From: CAIKBL01 sp050247235
Lineage (GTDB): Bacteria > Pseudomonadota > Gammaproteobacteria > Ga0077536
Length of the DNA stretch: 60,686 nt
NCBI GenBank assembly: GCA_050247235.1
Contig: JBFWUN010000025.1
Coordinates: 1-60,686, forward strand
Direction of reading: 5' to 3'
The notes under the pieces are model-generated. The model had not been told where the DNA came from. It saw only the letters and a program-made list of their open reading frames with translations, and made no database searches. Each line of letters begins with the position of its first letter. Within the stretch, counting starts at the first letter, position 1. A program made the translations under genes and the position numbers. This document shows positions 26,476-36,450 of this stretch, piece after piece.

Positions 26476-26928
26476 ATGATGACGATCGGAGTAGAAGCTG
26501 CACGTGTACTTTCCGATGACGAGTTGCGGCGTGTCGGCCTATCCGCGATCAAGGACATTCCGGACGCGTTCATCTATGCCGATCGGTCCGAGACGATCCG
26601 GTTCTGGAACGCCGGCTCGACGCGGATCTTCGGCTATGCGGCTGACGATGCGGTCGGCCGCTCGCTCGACATCATCATTCCCGAACGCCTGCGAGGGCGT
26701 CATTGGGTTGGCTTCGACGAGATGATGGAAACCGAGGAGCCCCACCATCCACCAGACGGCCTGCGCGCCGTACCCGCTCTGACCAGATCAGGGAAGGCGA
26801 TTTCGATCGAGTTCACAGTGGCGCCGGTCCGCGACGGCCAGGGGATGGTCGAGAGCATGGCGGCCATCCTGCGCGACGTGGTGGAGCGGTTCGAGGAGCT
26901 CAAGCGGCTACGCAAAGCGGCGAGATGA
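26476..26928 (+). CDS. PAS-domain sensor protein
   Basis: This 150-residue single-PAS protein has IPDAFIYADRSETIRFWNAG, STRIFGYAADDAVGRSLDII, PERLRGRHW and a C-terminal VAPVRDGQGMVESMAAILRD. These are the usual PAS elements, with a short helical tail (ERFEELKRLRK). There is no kinase or output domain. The ATG at 26476 has CAGGAAG upstream. Similar stand-alone PAS proteins accompany denitrification genes, so redox or oxygen sensing is inferred. The 420 bases 26929-27348 after it hold no clear gene. Confidence 0.8.
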   Translation: MMTIGVEAARVLSDDELRRVGLSAIKDIPDAFIYADRSETIRFWNAGSTRIFGYAADDAVGRSLDIIIPERLRGRHWVGFDEMMETEEPHHPPDGLRAVPALTRSGKAISIEFTVAPVRDGQGMVESMAAILRDVVERFEELKRLRKAAR

Positions 26929-27348
26929 CGTTCGGGCTGTGGCAGGCCATGTCGGTGGAGGCAACCTTGGACCGGACCGATGAAAAGCTCAGGCAAAGAG
27001 AGCGTCGGATGATCCCGCTGCGAAGGCGCTTGCGAGGCTGGGCATGATGCTTCTCTCGAAGATTCTTTCAGTTACTGGTGGAAGCTTACCGCACAGGCCG
27101 GACCGTGGACTGCTGGACCAATGATTGGACGGGACTATGGATGAGCTCCCATCGTGACCGGATGTCGCGAGGGGCGTCTGTCTGTGGTATAAACATACAT
27201 GCCGGACGAAGGATTGCCGCAGCGATGGGAACGAGGCGCGGCGGCGCGCGCCGTCTGTGTGGCGGACGTAGCCGTGCGGTTCAGCTTGCTTCCAGCGCGC
27301 AGTGCTTGACCAACGAACTGGACAACGCTCAGCCAGGGAAGTCGCATC

Positions 27349-28416
27349 GTGAGGCTCCGTTTCGAACGAGGACGGCGCGACGATCTGGAGACGCTGCACC
27401 CCGCCTATTTCGCGCTGGTCATGGCCACCGGCATCGTCGGTATTGCCACGCATCTCCACAGCCTGCCCGTGGTGCCGGCCGCTCTGTTCTGGCTCAACGC
27501 TTTGTTCATCGTCGTTCTGGTAGCGGCAACGGTCGCGCGCATCCTGCGCCACCCTCACGCGTTTGTCGCCGACATCCGGAACCACAGCCGCGGCGTCGGC
27601 TTCTTCACGACGGTCGTGGCGGCCGGCGTATTCGGCAGCCAGCTGGTCATTCAGATGGAGGCGCCCACCGTCGCAGTCTTCTTCTGGCTTGTCACCGCCG
27701 TGCTCTGGGTGGTGACCACCTATGGGATCCTCGCCGTGCTCACCGTGGTTCCCGACAAGCCGAGCCTCGCCGCCGGTCTCAACGGCGGCTGGCTGGTCAT
27801 CGTCGTCGCCACGCAGTCTGTTGCGATCATCACCGTCCTGATGCTTTCCTCCGGGTTCACCGCCGGACTTCGCGAGCCGCTCATGTTCGCGGCGCTGGTC
27901 CTCTGGCTCGGTGGTGGCGCCCTGTACCTCTGGCTGATGGGCCTGATCTTCTTCCGATACACCTTTCTTCCGATGTCGCCGGCCGACCTCACGCCGCCCT
28001 ACTGGATCAGCATGGGCGCGGTGGCCATCTCGACGCTGGCCGGCACCACGCTCCTCGGGGAGGCCGCGCTGTCGCCGATCGTCGCCGAGCTCGCACCGTT
28101 CGTCGAAGGGCTGACGCTGCTCTACTGGGCGATCGGCAGCTGGTGGATCCCCATGCTTCTGGTGCTTGGCGTCTGGCGTTATCTGATTCGCGGCGTGCCG
28201 TTTGCCTACGATCCGCTGTACTGGGGCGGCGTCTTCCCGCTCGGGATGTATTCGGTGTGCACGCTCCGTTTGACCGATATCATGGACGCCCCTTTCCTCC
28301 GCCCGCTATCGACGGCTTTCATGATCGTGGCGGTGGTCGCGTGGGCGACAACCTTCGTCGGCCTGCTGGACAGCCGCCTGCGCGCTGCGCGCCGCGAGGT
28401 AAAGGCAGGGCAATGA
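27349..28416 (+). CDS. SLAC1/TehA-type (TDT family) anion transporter
   Basis: This 355-residue membrane protein has ten predicted helices of the tellurite-resistance/dicarboxylate transporter family that includes plant SLAC1 anion channels. LHPAYFALVMATGIVGIATH opens the first helix. GGGALYLWLMGLIFFRYTF and PLYWGGVFPLGMYSVCTLRL are also typical. Start is GTG with CAGGGAAG upstream. It is immediately followed (55 bases) by narG, where a NarK nitrate/nitrite porter usually sits. No narK is present, so nitrate or nitrite movement is an attractive but unproven role. Confidence 0.85.
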   Translation: MRLRFERGRRDDLETLHPAYFALVMATGIVGIATHLHSLPVVPAALFWLNALFIVVLVAATVARILRHPHAFVADIRNHSRGVGFFTTVVAAGVFGSQLVIQMEAPTVAVFFWLVTAVLWVVTTYGILAVLTVVPDKPSLAAGLNGGWLVIVVATQSVAIITVLMLSSGFTAGLREPLMFAALVLWLGGGALYLWLMGLIFFRYTFLPMSPADLTPPYWISMGAVAISTLAGTTLLGEAALSPIVAELAPFVEGLTLLYWAIGSWWIPMLLVLGVWRYLIRGVPFAYDPLYWGGVFPLGMYSVCTLRLTDIMDAPFLRPLSTAFMIVAVVAWATTFVGLLDSRLRAARREVKAGQ

Positions 28417-28471
28417 AGCTTGCCGGCTGGCCCGGCGCGGTTGGCGAACCCGCTACTCGAAGGAGCTTGGC

Positions 28472-31400
28472 ATGAGTCACCTCTTGGATCGCCTGAACTT
28501 CTTTGCCAAGACCGAGGTCGACCGGTTCGCGGGCGGCCACGGCGTAACCGTGCGCCAGGATCGGCGCTGGGAGGATGCCTATCGCCACCGCTGGCAGCAC
28601 GACAAGATCGTCCGCTCGACGCATGGTGCGAACTGCACCGGCGCATGCTCCTGGAAGATCTATGTCAAGGGCGGCATCGTCACCTGGGAAACCCAGCAGA
28701 CCGACTATCCACGTACCCGCCCCGACCTGCCCAACCACGAGCCGCGCGGCTGCTCGCGCGGAGCGAGCTACAGCTGGTATCTCTATTCCGGCAACCGGAT
28801 CAAATACCCGCTCGTACGCTCGCGCCTGGTGCGCGCGTGGCGCGAGGCGCGGAAGAGTCTGAGCCCGGTTGCAGCCTGGCAGGCGATCGTCGAGAACCCC
28901 GCGACGCGCAATGACTATGTCCGGATGCGCGGGCGGGGCGGCTTCGTACGCGCCGATTGGGACGAGGTCACCGAGATCATCGCCGCCGCCAACGCCTATA
29001 CGATCAAGCGCTACGGCCCTGACCGGGTGATCGGCTTCTCGCCGATCCCGGCGATGTCGATGGTGTCGTACGCCGCTGGCACGCGCTACCTGTCGCTCAT
29101 CGGCGGGGCGTGCATGTCGTTCTACGACTGGTACTGCGATCTGCCGCCGTCGTCGCCGCAAACCTGGGGCGAGCAGACCGACGTGCCGGAATCGGCCGAC
29201 TGGTACAACGCCGGATTCCTCATCCTCTGGGGCTCGAACGTGCCCCAGACCCGGACCCCGGACGCCCACTTCTACACCGAGGCCCGCTACAAAGGGACCA
29301 AGAGCGTCGTCATCTCGCCGGATTACAGCGAGGCGGCCAAGTTCGCCGACCTCTGGCTCCATCCCAAGCAGGGCACAGACGCTGCGCTCGCCCTGGCGCT
29401 CGGCCATGTCGTTCTGCGCGAGTTTCATGTCGAGAACCAGACCGCGTATTTCGCGGACTACTTGAAACACTACACCGATCTGCCGATGCTGGTCCGCCTG
29501 GTCGAGCAAGGGGGACGCTACGTCCCCGAGCAGCTCCTGCGTGCTTCCGACTTCGAGAACGCGCTGGGGCAGACCAACAACCCGGAATGGAAGACGGTGG
29601 CGATCGACAGCCACTCGGGCGAGGCCGTGGTGCCGCGCGGCTCGATCGGCTTCCGCTGGGGCGAGCAGGGTAAGTGGAACCTCGAGGCGAAGGACGCTGC
29701 CGGCCGCGAGGTCGACCTCCGGCTTTCGCTGCTTGAGGCTGGCACGCACGATCAGGTGGTCGGCGTCGGCTTTCCTTACTTCGGCAACCGGCACCATGAC
29801 TACTTTGAGGGCACCGACCACCCCGACGTGCTGGTGCGCAACGTCCCGACGAAGCGCCTTCGCCTCAAGGACGGCGATGCCCTGGTCGCGACCGCGTACG
29901 ACCTGCTCGTCGCCAACTACGGCCTCGACCGCGGGCTCGGAGGCGAGCACATAGCGGCCTCCTACGACGACGAGGCGCCGTACACGCCGGCCTGGGCGGA
30001 GCGGATCACCGGCGTGCCGCGCGGCCACATCATCACCGTCGCCCGCGAGTTTGCCCGCAATGCCGCCAAAACCGAAGGCAAATCGATGGTGATCCTCGGC
30101 GCTGGGCTCAACCACTGGTACCACATGGACATGAGCTATCGCGGGATCATCAATCTCCTGGTGATGTGCGGCTGTGTCGGCCAGCCGGGCGGCGGCTGGG
30201 CGCACTATGTCGGGCAGGAGAAGCTGCGCCCGCAGACCGGCTGGCTGCCCCTCGCCTTCGCCCTCGACTGGACCCGGCCGCCGCGCCAGATGAACTCGAC
30301 CTCGTTCTGGTACGCGCACACCGACCAATGGCGCTACGAGGCGCTAGAAGTCGCGGACATCCTCTCGCCGACCGCGCCTGCCGGGCCCTGGGACGGGGCG
30401 CTGATCGACTACAACGTGCGTGCCGAGCGCATGGGATGGCTGCCATCGGCGCCGCAGCTCAGGACCAATCCGCTCGAGATCGCGAAGCAGGCGGAAAAGG
30501 CCGGCAAAGCGCCCAAGGATTTCGTGGTCGAAGAGCTGAAGTCGGGCTCGCTCCGGATGTCCTGCGAGGATCCGGACGATCCCGAGAATTGGCCGCGCAA
30601 CCTGTTCGTCTGGCGCTCGAACCTGCTGGGCTCGTCCGGGAAGGGACATGAATACTTCCTGAAGCACCTGCTGGGCGCCACCCACGGCGTCCAAGGCAAG
30701 GATCTCGGCGAGACCGGTCGTCAGGTACCAGGCGAGGTTGCCTGGCGCGACAAGGCCCCCGAGGGCAAGCTCGATCTCCTGGTGACGCTCGACTTCCGCA
30801 TGTCGACCACCTGCGTCTACTCCGACATCGTGCTGCCGACTGCCACCTGGTATGAGAAGAACGACCTCAACACCTCGGATATGCACCCCTTCATCCATCC
30901 GCTCGGCGCGGCGGTGGATCCGGTGTGGGAGAGTCGGAGCGACTGGGAGATCTACAAAGCGATCGCGCGCAAGTTCTCGGAGGTGGCACCCGAGGTGCTT
31001 GGCGTCGAGAAGGACGTTGTCCTGGTACCGATCCTGCACGACACCCCAGCTGAGCTCGCCCAGGCGACCCAGGTCAGGGACTGGAAGCGGGGCGAGGTCG
31101 AACCCGTGCCGGGCAAGACCATGCCCCAGATCGCGGTAGTCGAGCGCGATTATTCAAACGTCTACAAGCGCTTCACCGCGCTCGGCCCGCTCATGAGCGA
31201 GCTCGGCAACGGCGGCAAGGGCATCAACTGGAAGACCGAGCACGAGGTCGAGGCGCTGCGGGCGCTGAACGGTATCGTGACCGAGGAAGGGCCAACCAAG
31301 GGTCTGCCGCGGATCGAGACCGACATCCACGCGACCGAGGTGATCCTGATGCTGGCCCCCGAGAGCAACGGCCAGGTTGCGGTTCGGGCCTGGGAGGCGC

Positions 31401-32230
31401 TGGGTCGGACGACCGGACGACAGCACACCCATCTCGCGCGGCCCAAGGAGGAAGAGAAGATCCGTTTTCGTGACGTAGTGGCCCAGCCGCGCAAAATCAT
31501 CTCGTCACCCATCTGGTCCGGGATCGAGTCGGAAGAGGTCTGCTACAACGCGGGTTACACCAACGTCCACGAGCTGATCCCCTGGCGTACGCTCAGCGGA
31601 CGCCAGCAGCTCTATCAGGACCATCCCTGGATGCGCGCGTTCGGCGAGGCGTTCTGCGTATACCGGCCGCCGATCGACACGCAGACGATCAAGCCGATGA
31701 TCGAGGCATACGCCGACGATCGGCCGCAGGTTGTGCTTAACTTCATCACCCCGCATCAGAAGTGGGGCATCCACTCGACCTATACCGACAATCTCCTCAT
31801 GCTCACGCTCTCGCGGGGTGGGCCGATCATCTGGATCTCGGAAGCGGATGCCAAGAAGGCCGACATCGAGGACAACGACTGGATCGAGGCCTACAACAGC
31901 AACGGCGCACTCACCGCCCGCGCCGTTGTCTCGCAGCGGGTAAAGCAGGGCATGGTGCTCATGTACCATGCCCAGGAGAAGATTGTGAACGTCCCCGGCT
32001 CCGAGATCACCGGGCAGCGCGGCGGCATCCACAACTCGGTCACCCGTACCACGGTCAAGCCCACGCACATGATCGGCGGCTATGCACACCAGTCGTACGG
32101 CTTCAATTACTACGGCACCGTCGGCTCCAACCGCGACGAGTTCATCATCGTCCGCAAGATGAAGAAAGTCGAATGGCTTGAGAACCCCGAGGCCTCGACG
32201 GTCGCTTATGGACACGGAGACGCGCCATGA
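28472..32230 (+). CDS. narG: Respiratory nitrate reductase alpha subunit NarG
   Basis: This 1252-residue catalytic subunit reduces nitrate to nitrite at a molybdo-bis-MGD centre on the cytoplasmic face. The FS0 cluster ligands are visible: STHGANCTGACSWKIYV (His51, Cys55, Cys59) and Cys94 in EPRGCSRGASY. The Mo-coordinating Asp lies in GGACMSFYDWYCDLPPSSPQ. There is no twin-arginine signal, so this is the inward-facing type. Length is normal. SD AAGGAG precedes the ATG. The stop overlaps narH by four bases. It heads narGHJI-ppiC. Confidence 0.98.
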   Translation: MSHLLDRLNFFAKTEVDRFAGGHGVTVRQDRRWEDAYRHRWQHDKIVRSTHGANCTGACSWKIYVKGGIVTWETQQTDYPRTRPDLPNHEPRGCSRGASYSWYLYSGNRIKYPLVRSRLVRAWREARKSLSPVAAWQAIVENPATRNDYVRMRGRGGFVRADWDEVTEIIAAANAYTIKRYGPDRVIGFSPIPAMSMVSYAAGTRYLSLIGGACMSFYDWYCDLPPSSPQTWGEQTDVPESADWYNAGFLILWGSNVPQTRTPDAHFYTEARYKGTKSVVISPDYSEAAKFADLWLHPKQGTDAALALALGHVVLREFHVENQTAYFADYLKHYTDLPMLVRLVEQGGRYVPEQLLRASDFENALGQTNNPEWKTVAIDSHSGEAVVPRGSIGFRWGEQGKWNLEAKDAAGREVDLRLSLLEAGTHDQVVGVGFPYFGNRHHDYFEGTDHPDVLVRNVPTKRLRLKDGDALVATAYDLLVANYGLDRGLGGEHIAASYDDEAPYTPAWAERITGVPRGHIITVAREFARNAAKTEGKSMVILGAGLNHWYHMDMSYRGIINLLVMCGCVGQPGGGWAHYVGQEKLRPQTGWLPLAFALDWTRPPRQMNSTSFWYAHTDQWRYEALEVADILSPTAPAGPWDGALIDYNVRAERMGWLPSAPQLRTNPLEIAKQAEKAGKAPKDFVVEELKSGSLRMSCEDPDDPENWPRNLFVWRSNLLGSSGKGHEYFLKHLLGATHGVQGKDLGETGRQVPGEVAWRDKAPEGKLDLLVTLDFRMSTTCVYSDIVLPTATWYEKNDLNTSDMHPFIHPLGAAVDPVWESRSDWEIYKAIARKFSEVAPEVLGVEKDVVLVPILHDTPAELAQATQVRDWKRGEVEPVPGKTMPQIAVVERDYSNVYKRFTALGPLMSELGNGGKGINWKTEHEVEALRALNGIVTEEGPTKGLPRIETDIHATEVILMLAPESNGQVAVRAWEALGRTTGRQHTHLARPKEEEKIRFRDVVAQPRKIISSPIWSGIESEEVCYNAGYTNVHELIPWRTLSGRQQLYQDHPWMRAFGEAFCVYRPPIDTQTIKPMIEAYADDRPQVVLNFITPHQKWGIHSTYTDNLLMLTLSRGGPIIWISEADAKKADIEDNDWIEAYNSNGALTARAVVSQRVKQGMVLMYHAQEKIVNVPGSEITGQRGGIHNSVTRTTVKPTHMIGGYAHQSYGFNYYGTVGSNRDEFIIVRKMKKVEWLENPEASTVAYGHGDAP

Positions 32231-33753
32231 AGATCAGAGCGCAGATCGGCAAAGTGCTCAACCTCGACAAGTGCATCGGCTGTCACACCTGCTCGGTCAC
32301 CTGCAAGAACGTGTGGACCAGCCGCGAGGGCATGGAATATGCCTGGTTCAACAACGTCGAGACCAAGCCGGGCATCGGCTATCCGAAGGACTGGGAGAAC
32401 CAGAAACGCTGGAACGGTGGCTGGACGCGCACCGCAAGGGGCCGGCTCGAACCCAAGATGGGGGCGAAGTGGCGGCTGCTGGCCAAGATCTTCGCCAACC
32501 CCGACCTGCCCGAGATCGACGACTACTACGAGCCGTTCACCTTTGACTACGAACATCTGCAGACCGCGCCCGAGCTTGAGGCGGCGCCAACCGCGCGACC
32601 TCGCTCGCTGATTACCGGCGAGCGGATGGACAAGATCGAATGGGGGCCGAACTGGGAGGAAATCCTGGGCGGCGAGTTCAGCAAGCGCTCGAAGGACTAC
32701 AATTTCGAGGGTGTCGAGAAGGAGATCTACGGCGCGTTCGAAAACACCTTCATGATGTATCTGCCGCGGCTGTGCGAGCACTGCCTCAACCCGAGCTGCG
32801 TCGCGGCCTGCCCGTCGGGGGCGATCTACAAACGCGAAGAGGACGGCATCGTCCTGATCGACCAGGAGAAGTGTCGGGGCTGGCGGATGTGTATCTCAGG
32901 CTGCCCGTACAAGAAGATCTACTACAACTGGGCGAGCGGCAAGTCCGAGAAGTGCACGTTCTGCTATCCACGCATCGAGGACGGCCTGCCTACCGTCTGT
33001 TCGGAGACCTGCGTCGGGCGGATCCGCTATCTGGGCGTGCTCCTCTACGACGCCGATCGGATCGCGGAGGCGGCCGCGGTGCCGGACGAACGGAACCTGT
33101 ACGAGGCCCAGCTCGGCATCTTCCTTGACCCGAGCGACCCCAAGGTCCGCCGCCAAGCAGGCATCGACGGAGTACCCGAGAGCTGGCTCGAGGCGGCCCG
33201 GCGCTCGCCGGTCTACAAGATGGCCGTCGAGTGGAAGGTCGCGTTCCCGCTCCACCCCGAATACCGCACCCTGCCCATGGTCTGGTACGTGCCGCCGCTA
33301 TCGCCGATCCAGTCTGCGGCCGAGGCAGGCAAGATGGGGCTCGACAACGACATGCCGGACGTACGCTCGCTGCGCATTCCGCTTCGCTACCTCGCCAATC
33401 TGCTCACCGCCGGCAAGGAAGAGCCGGTCGCTCGCGCGCTCGAGCGCATGCTGGCGATGCGCGGCTACATGCGCGCCAAGACCATCGATGGGGTGATCGA
33501 CGAAAGCATCGCAGCCCGGGTCGGCCTGCTGCCGGGGCAGATCGAGGAGATGTACCAGATCATGGCGATCGCCAACTACGAGGACCGCTTCGTCGTACCG
33601 ACGGCGCACCGCGAGGTGGCGGAGGACGCCTACGACATCCGCGGCTCCTGCGGCTTCACCTTCGGCAGCGGCTGCTCTGGTGGGACGAGCGAGGCCAACC
33701 TGTTCGGCAGCCCGAAGAAGAAGGCGGTCCGCACGCCGACCGAGGTGATGTGA
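32227..33753 (+). CDS. narH: Respiratory nitrate reductase beta subunit NarH
   Basis: This 508-residue electron-transfer subunit has four Fe-S clusters. The Cys motifs are CIGCHTCSVTCK (residues 16-27), CEHCLNPSCVAACP, CRGWRMCISGCP (Trp replaces Cys, giving the [3Fe-4S] cluster as in E. coli) and CTFCYPRIEDGLPTVCSETC. It bridges NarI haems to NarG. The ATG is embedded in the narG stop, and its TGA overlaps narJ by one base. Confidence 0.98.
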   Translation: MKIRAQIGKVLNLDKCIGCHTCSVTCKNVWTSREGMEYAWFNNVETKPGIGYPKDWENQKRWNGGWTRTARGRLEPKMGAKWRLLAKIFANPDLPEIDDYYEPFTFDYEHLQTAPELEAAPTARPRSLITGERMDKIEWGPNWEEILGGEFSKRSKDYNFEGVEKEIYGAFENTFMMYLPRLCEHCLNPSCVAACPSGAIYKREEDGIVLIDQEKCRGWRMCISGCPYKKIYYNWASGKSEKCTFCYPRIEDGLPTVCSETCVGRIRYLGVLLYDADRIAEAAAVPDERNLYEAQLGIFLDPSDPKVRRQAGIDGVPESWLEAARRSPVYKMAVEWKVAFPLHPEYRTLPMVWYVPPLSPIQSAAEAGKMGLDNDMPDVRSLRIPLRYLANLLTAGKEEPVARALERMLAMRGYMRAKTIDGVIDESIAARVGLLPGQIEEMYQIMAIANYEDRFVVPTAHREVAEDAYDIRGSCGFTFGSGCSGGTSEANLFGSPKKKAVRTPTEVM

Positions 33754-34487
33754 TGACCAGAGTCTTCAAGGCGCTTTCGCTGCTGCTCACCTACCCGGAC
33801 CGCGAGCTCGTCGCAGCGGCACCGGCGCTCCGCGACGTGATCCGAAGCGAAGAGCTGCTGTCGTCGCGTATCGAGGCCGGCCTATTCGAGTTGATCGACC
33901 AGCTCGAGACGCGCGATCTCTACGACCTTCAGGAGCGCTATGTCTTCCTGTTCGACCGCACGCGCTCGCTCTCGCTTCATCTCTTCGAGCACGTCCACGG
34001 CGAGAGCCGTGATCGCGGCCAGGCGATGGTCGACCTCGCGGCGCTCTACCGGCGCAACGGCCTCGAGATCAGCGCCAACGAGCTGCCAGACTATCTGCCG
34101 TTGTTCCTGGAGTTTCTCTCAACCCTGCCGTCTGCCGAGGCGCACCCGCTCCTCAGTCAGCCGCTGCACATCGTCACAGCCCTGCGCGAACGGCTTGAGC
34201 GGCGTGACAGCATCTACCGATGGGTGCTCCGGGCGGTCGAGACGCTGGCGGATGCCGAGTCCGATGCGGACGGCCTGCGTGAGGTGCGGAGCGCGCCTGA
34301 CGATAACCCCGAGGACCTGGTCGCCCTCGACAAGGCCTGGGAGGATGAGCCGGTGACCTTCGGGCCAAGTTCCGGCGGCGACAGCTGCAACCAGGTGGCG
34401 GGTATGCTGCGGCGCCTTGGCGCGAAGCTCGACCGCCCCCGGCCGCCGCAGAGCCCAACAACGGCCACAGGTCGCGGAGCGCGCTAA
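33753..34487 (+). CDS. narJ: Nitrate reductase assembly chaperone NarJ
   Basis: This 244-residue all-helical chaperone, of the TorD/NarJ family, is needed for Mo cofactor insertion into NarG. VFKALSLLLTYPDRELVAAA, LYDLQERYVFLFDRTRSLSL, HLFEHVHGESRDRGQAMVDL and ELPDYLPLFLEFLS are diagnostic. It starts within the narH stop (one-base overlap). The C-terminal tail is charged and Pro-rich. Confidence 0.95.
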   Translation: MTRVFKALSLLLTYPDRELVAAAPALRDVIRSEELLSSRIEAGLFELIDQLETRDLYDLQERYVFLFDRTRSLSLHLFEHVHGESRDRGQAMVDLAALYRRNGLEISANELPDYLPLFLEFLSTLPSAEAHPLLSQPLHIVTALRERLERRDSIYRWVLRAVETLADAESDADGLREVRSAPDDNPEDLVALDKAWEDEPVTFGPSSGGDSCNQVAGMLRRLGAKLDRPRPPQSPTTATGRGAR

Positions 34488-34497
34488 GGAGGGAAAG

Positions 34498-35250
34498 GTG
34501 GCGAGCTATCTCAACACATTCCTGTTCGGCATCTACCCCTACATCGCGCTCAGCGTGATGGTGATCGGCTGCATCATACGCTACGACCGCGAGCCATACA
34601 CATGGCGCTCGGGCTCGAGCCAGCTGCTCCGCCGGCGCCAGCTGATCTGGGGCTCGAACCTGTTCCACGTCGGTGTCCTGATCGTCTTCTTGGGCCACCT
34701 CGTCGGTCTTCTAACCCCGATCTGGGTGTTCGACGTGATCGGCATCGGGCATGGTGCCAAGCAGCTGTTGGCAGTCGTGGTCGGCGGGGTTGCCGGTGTA
34801 GCGTGTCTCGTCGGCGGTGCCATGCTGCTTCATCGCCGGCTCGCCGATCCGCGCATCCGCAGGACCTCGTCCTTCGGCGACATCGCAATCCTGATCCTCC
34901 TGCTGGTCCAGCTCGTCCTCGGGCTGGTCACGATCCTGATCTCGACACGCCATCTCGAGGGCGGCGAGATGCTTCGGTTCATGGCCTGGGCGCAGGGCAT
35001 CTTCAGCTTCCGGCCGGGGGCCGCCGATCTGGTCGCAGACGCGCACTGGATCTTCAAGATGCACATCGTCCTCGGGCTCACGATCTTTCTCGTGTTTCCG
35101 TTCACCCGGCTCGTGCATATGCTGAGTTTTCCGATCCGCTACCTCTGGCGAACGGGCTATCAGATCGTGCGCGTGCGCTCGCCGGGGCGGGTCAACCCCT
35201 TGCGGCGTGGTGCCGTGCCGCCGCGACTGCCGGGTCGTGCTGCGGAGTAG
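34498..35250 (+). CDS. narI: Respiratory nitrate reductase gamma subunit NarI
   Basis: This 250-residue diheme cytochrome b membrane anchor oxidises quinol and passes electrons to NarH. Five hydrophobic helices are visible, starting with LNTFLFGIYPYIALSVMVIG. Histidines in SNLFHVGVLIVFLGHLVGLL and in HWIFKMHIVLGLTIFLVFPF followed by TRLVHML fit haem ligation. The GTG at 34498 has AAGGAGGG five bases upstream, so I reject the earlier in-frame ATG inside narJ. narJ and narI are ten bases apart. Confidence 0.96.
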   Translation: MASYLNTFLFGIYPYIALSVMVIGCIIRYDREPYTWRSGSSQLLRRRQLIWGSNLFHVGVLIVFLGHLVGLLTPIWVFDVIGIGHGAKQLLAVVVGGVAGVACLVGGAMLLHRRLADPRIRRTSSFGDIAILILLLVQLVLGLVTILISTRHLEGGEMLRFMAWAQGIFSFRPGAADLVADAHWIFKMHIVLGLTIFLVFPFTRLVHMLSFPIRYLWRTGYQIVRVRSPGRVNPLRRGAVPPRLPGRAAE

Positions 35251-35256
35251 GGTGCG

Positions 35257-36051
35257 ATGCGGCCGGTCGTCGTGAATGGGCATGCGATCGGTGCAGACCT
35301 GATCGCGGCCGAGGTCCAGAACCACCCCGCGTCGAGCGCGGAGGCGGCCACGCGCGAGGCGATCCGGGCGCTGGTCGTGCGCGAACTCCTCCTCCAGGAG
35401 GCGGACCGGCTTGGGATAGCGCCGGACCCTATGGTCGATGAGCGAGGCCGGCGAGAGACTGAAGAGGAATCACGCATCCGGCAGCTGCTCGAGGATCAGG
35501 TCCGCTCCCCGCGCGCAGACGAGGACGCGTGCCGGCGCTACTACGAGAACAATCCGGCGAAATTCAAGAGCCCGGATCTCTTCGAACCCGTGCACATCCT
35601 GCTCTCGGCCGATCCCGATACTGGTGAGGCGTATGGCAGCGCAGTCGAGGAGGCGAAAGCAATCATCGCACGGCTCGAAGAGCGGCCCGAACTCTTCTCC
35701 ACCATCGCGCGCGAGCGTTCGGACTGTCCGTCTGCGAGCGAGGGCGGCCGTCTCGGCCAAGTCACGGCTGGGCAGACGACGGCCGAGTTCCAGACCTTCC
35801 TGCTCGCACTCGAGGAAGGCCAGCTCTGCCCGGTGCCAGTCAAGACCCGTTACGGCGTGCACGTGCTCCGCCTCGAACGCAAGGTCGAGGGCCGCACGCT
35901 GCCGTTCGAGGCCGTTCGAGCGCGCATCGCCCGCTACCTCGAGGAGGCGAGCTGGCGGCGCGCAGTGGCACAGTACATCTCGATTCTCGCCGGCCGGGCG
36001 GAGATCGAGGGCGCCGAGATTGGAGGCGCGAGCAGCCCACTCGTCCAGTAG
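35257..36051 (+). CDS. PpiC-type (parvulin) peptidyl-prolyl isomerase of the nar operon
   Basis: This 264-residue parvulin-family protein carries the core HILLSADPDTGEAYGSA, ERSDCPSASEGGRLGQVTAG and PVKTRYGVHVLRLERKVEG. An N-terminal helical chaperone region (NifM/SurA-like) precedes it. There is no signal peptide. It starts six bases after narI, so it is the fifth gene of the nar operon. PpiC isomerases are commonly encoded with nar genes and may help nitrate reductase folding. Confidence 0.92.
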   Translation: MRPVVVNGHAIGADLIAAEVQNHPASSAEAATREAIRALVVRELLLQEADRLGIAPDPMVDERGRRETEEESRIRQLLEDQVRSPRADEDACRRYYENNPAKFKSPDLFEPVHILLSADPDTGEAYGSAVEEAKAIIARLEERPELFSTIARERSDCPSASEGGRLGQVTAGQTTAEFQTFLLALEEGQLCPVPVKTRYGVHVLRLERKVEGRTLPFEAVRARIARYLEEASWRRAVAQYISILAGRAEIEGAEIGGASSPLVQ

Positions 36052-36155
36052 CGTAAGCTTGGTGGCGAGACTCGCCAATGTTGGGCGCGAGCAGCCTCAG
36101 GAAGTGAGCTGCGCTGACGAGGACGAAGCAGGGAGAATCCGGCCCTCGCGTCGAG

Positions 36156-36380
36156 TCACCGAACGAACCTTGCGAACCATTCTAAAGCCCTGGGCAAGGC
36201 AAGCTGGCCTGGATTGGTCGGAATGACCGGCTCACAACCGCGCTGTGCCAGCCGGTCGCGCAGTTTCCTGGTGTCGTAGGATCGATCGGCGATCAGTCGA
36301 TGGGGGATTGCGGCGCGGCGCAGGAGCCCGGCGGCGCATACCTGGTCATGCGTATTGGCGGCGGCCACGACAAAGGCCAA
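36156..36380 (-). mobile_element. IS5/IS4-type transposase fragment
   Basis: Minus-strand residues IPHRLIADRSYDTRKLRDRL, then AQRGCEPVIPTN, match the DDE-transposase segment around the second catalytic Asp (ADKAYD..LR..L...G..PVIP). Only ~75 codons remain and no terminal repeats are evident. It marks the 3' border of the nar operon. The remaining sequence to 36450 shows no gene. Confidence 0.6.
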
Positions 36381-36450
36381 TGACCGCCCGAGGTATCCCC
36401 GAGTTCTAGAGGCTCGGCATCTTCACTCATGTGTGACCCACCGAAGTTCT

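Noticed and set aside
27193..27210. GGTATAAACATACAT as a second NsrR-type operator before the SLAC1-type/nar operon
   Set aside because: Half-sites are spaced differently and the right half is mismatched, so it cannot be separated from chance.
27078..28475. Long plus-strand frame overlapping the SLAC1-type gene
   Set aside because: Composition is Arg/His/Pro-rich and unlike any protein; it is the shadow of the real gene in another frame.
28319..30328. Long minus-strand frame opposite narG
   Set aside because: Antisense shadow of a GC-rich gene; no protein-like features, and narG is certain.
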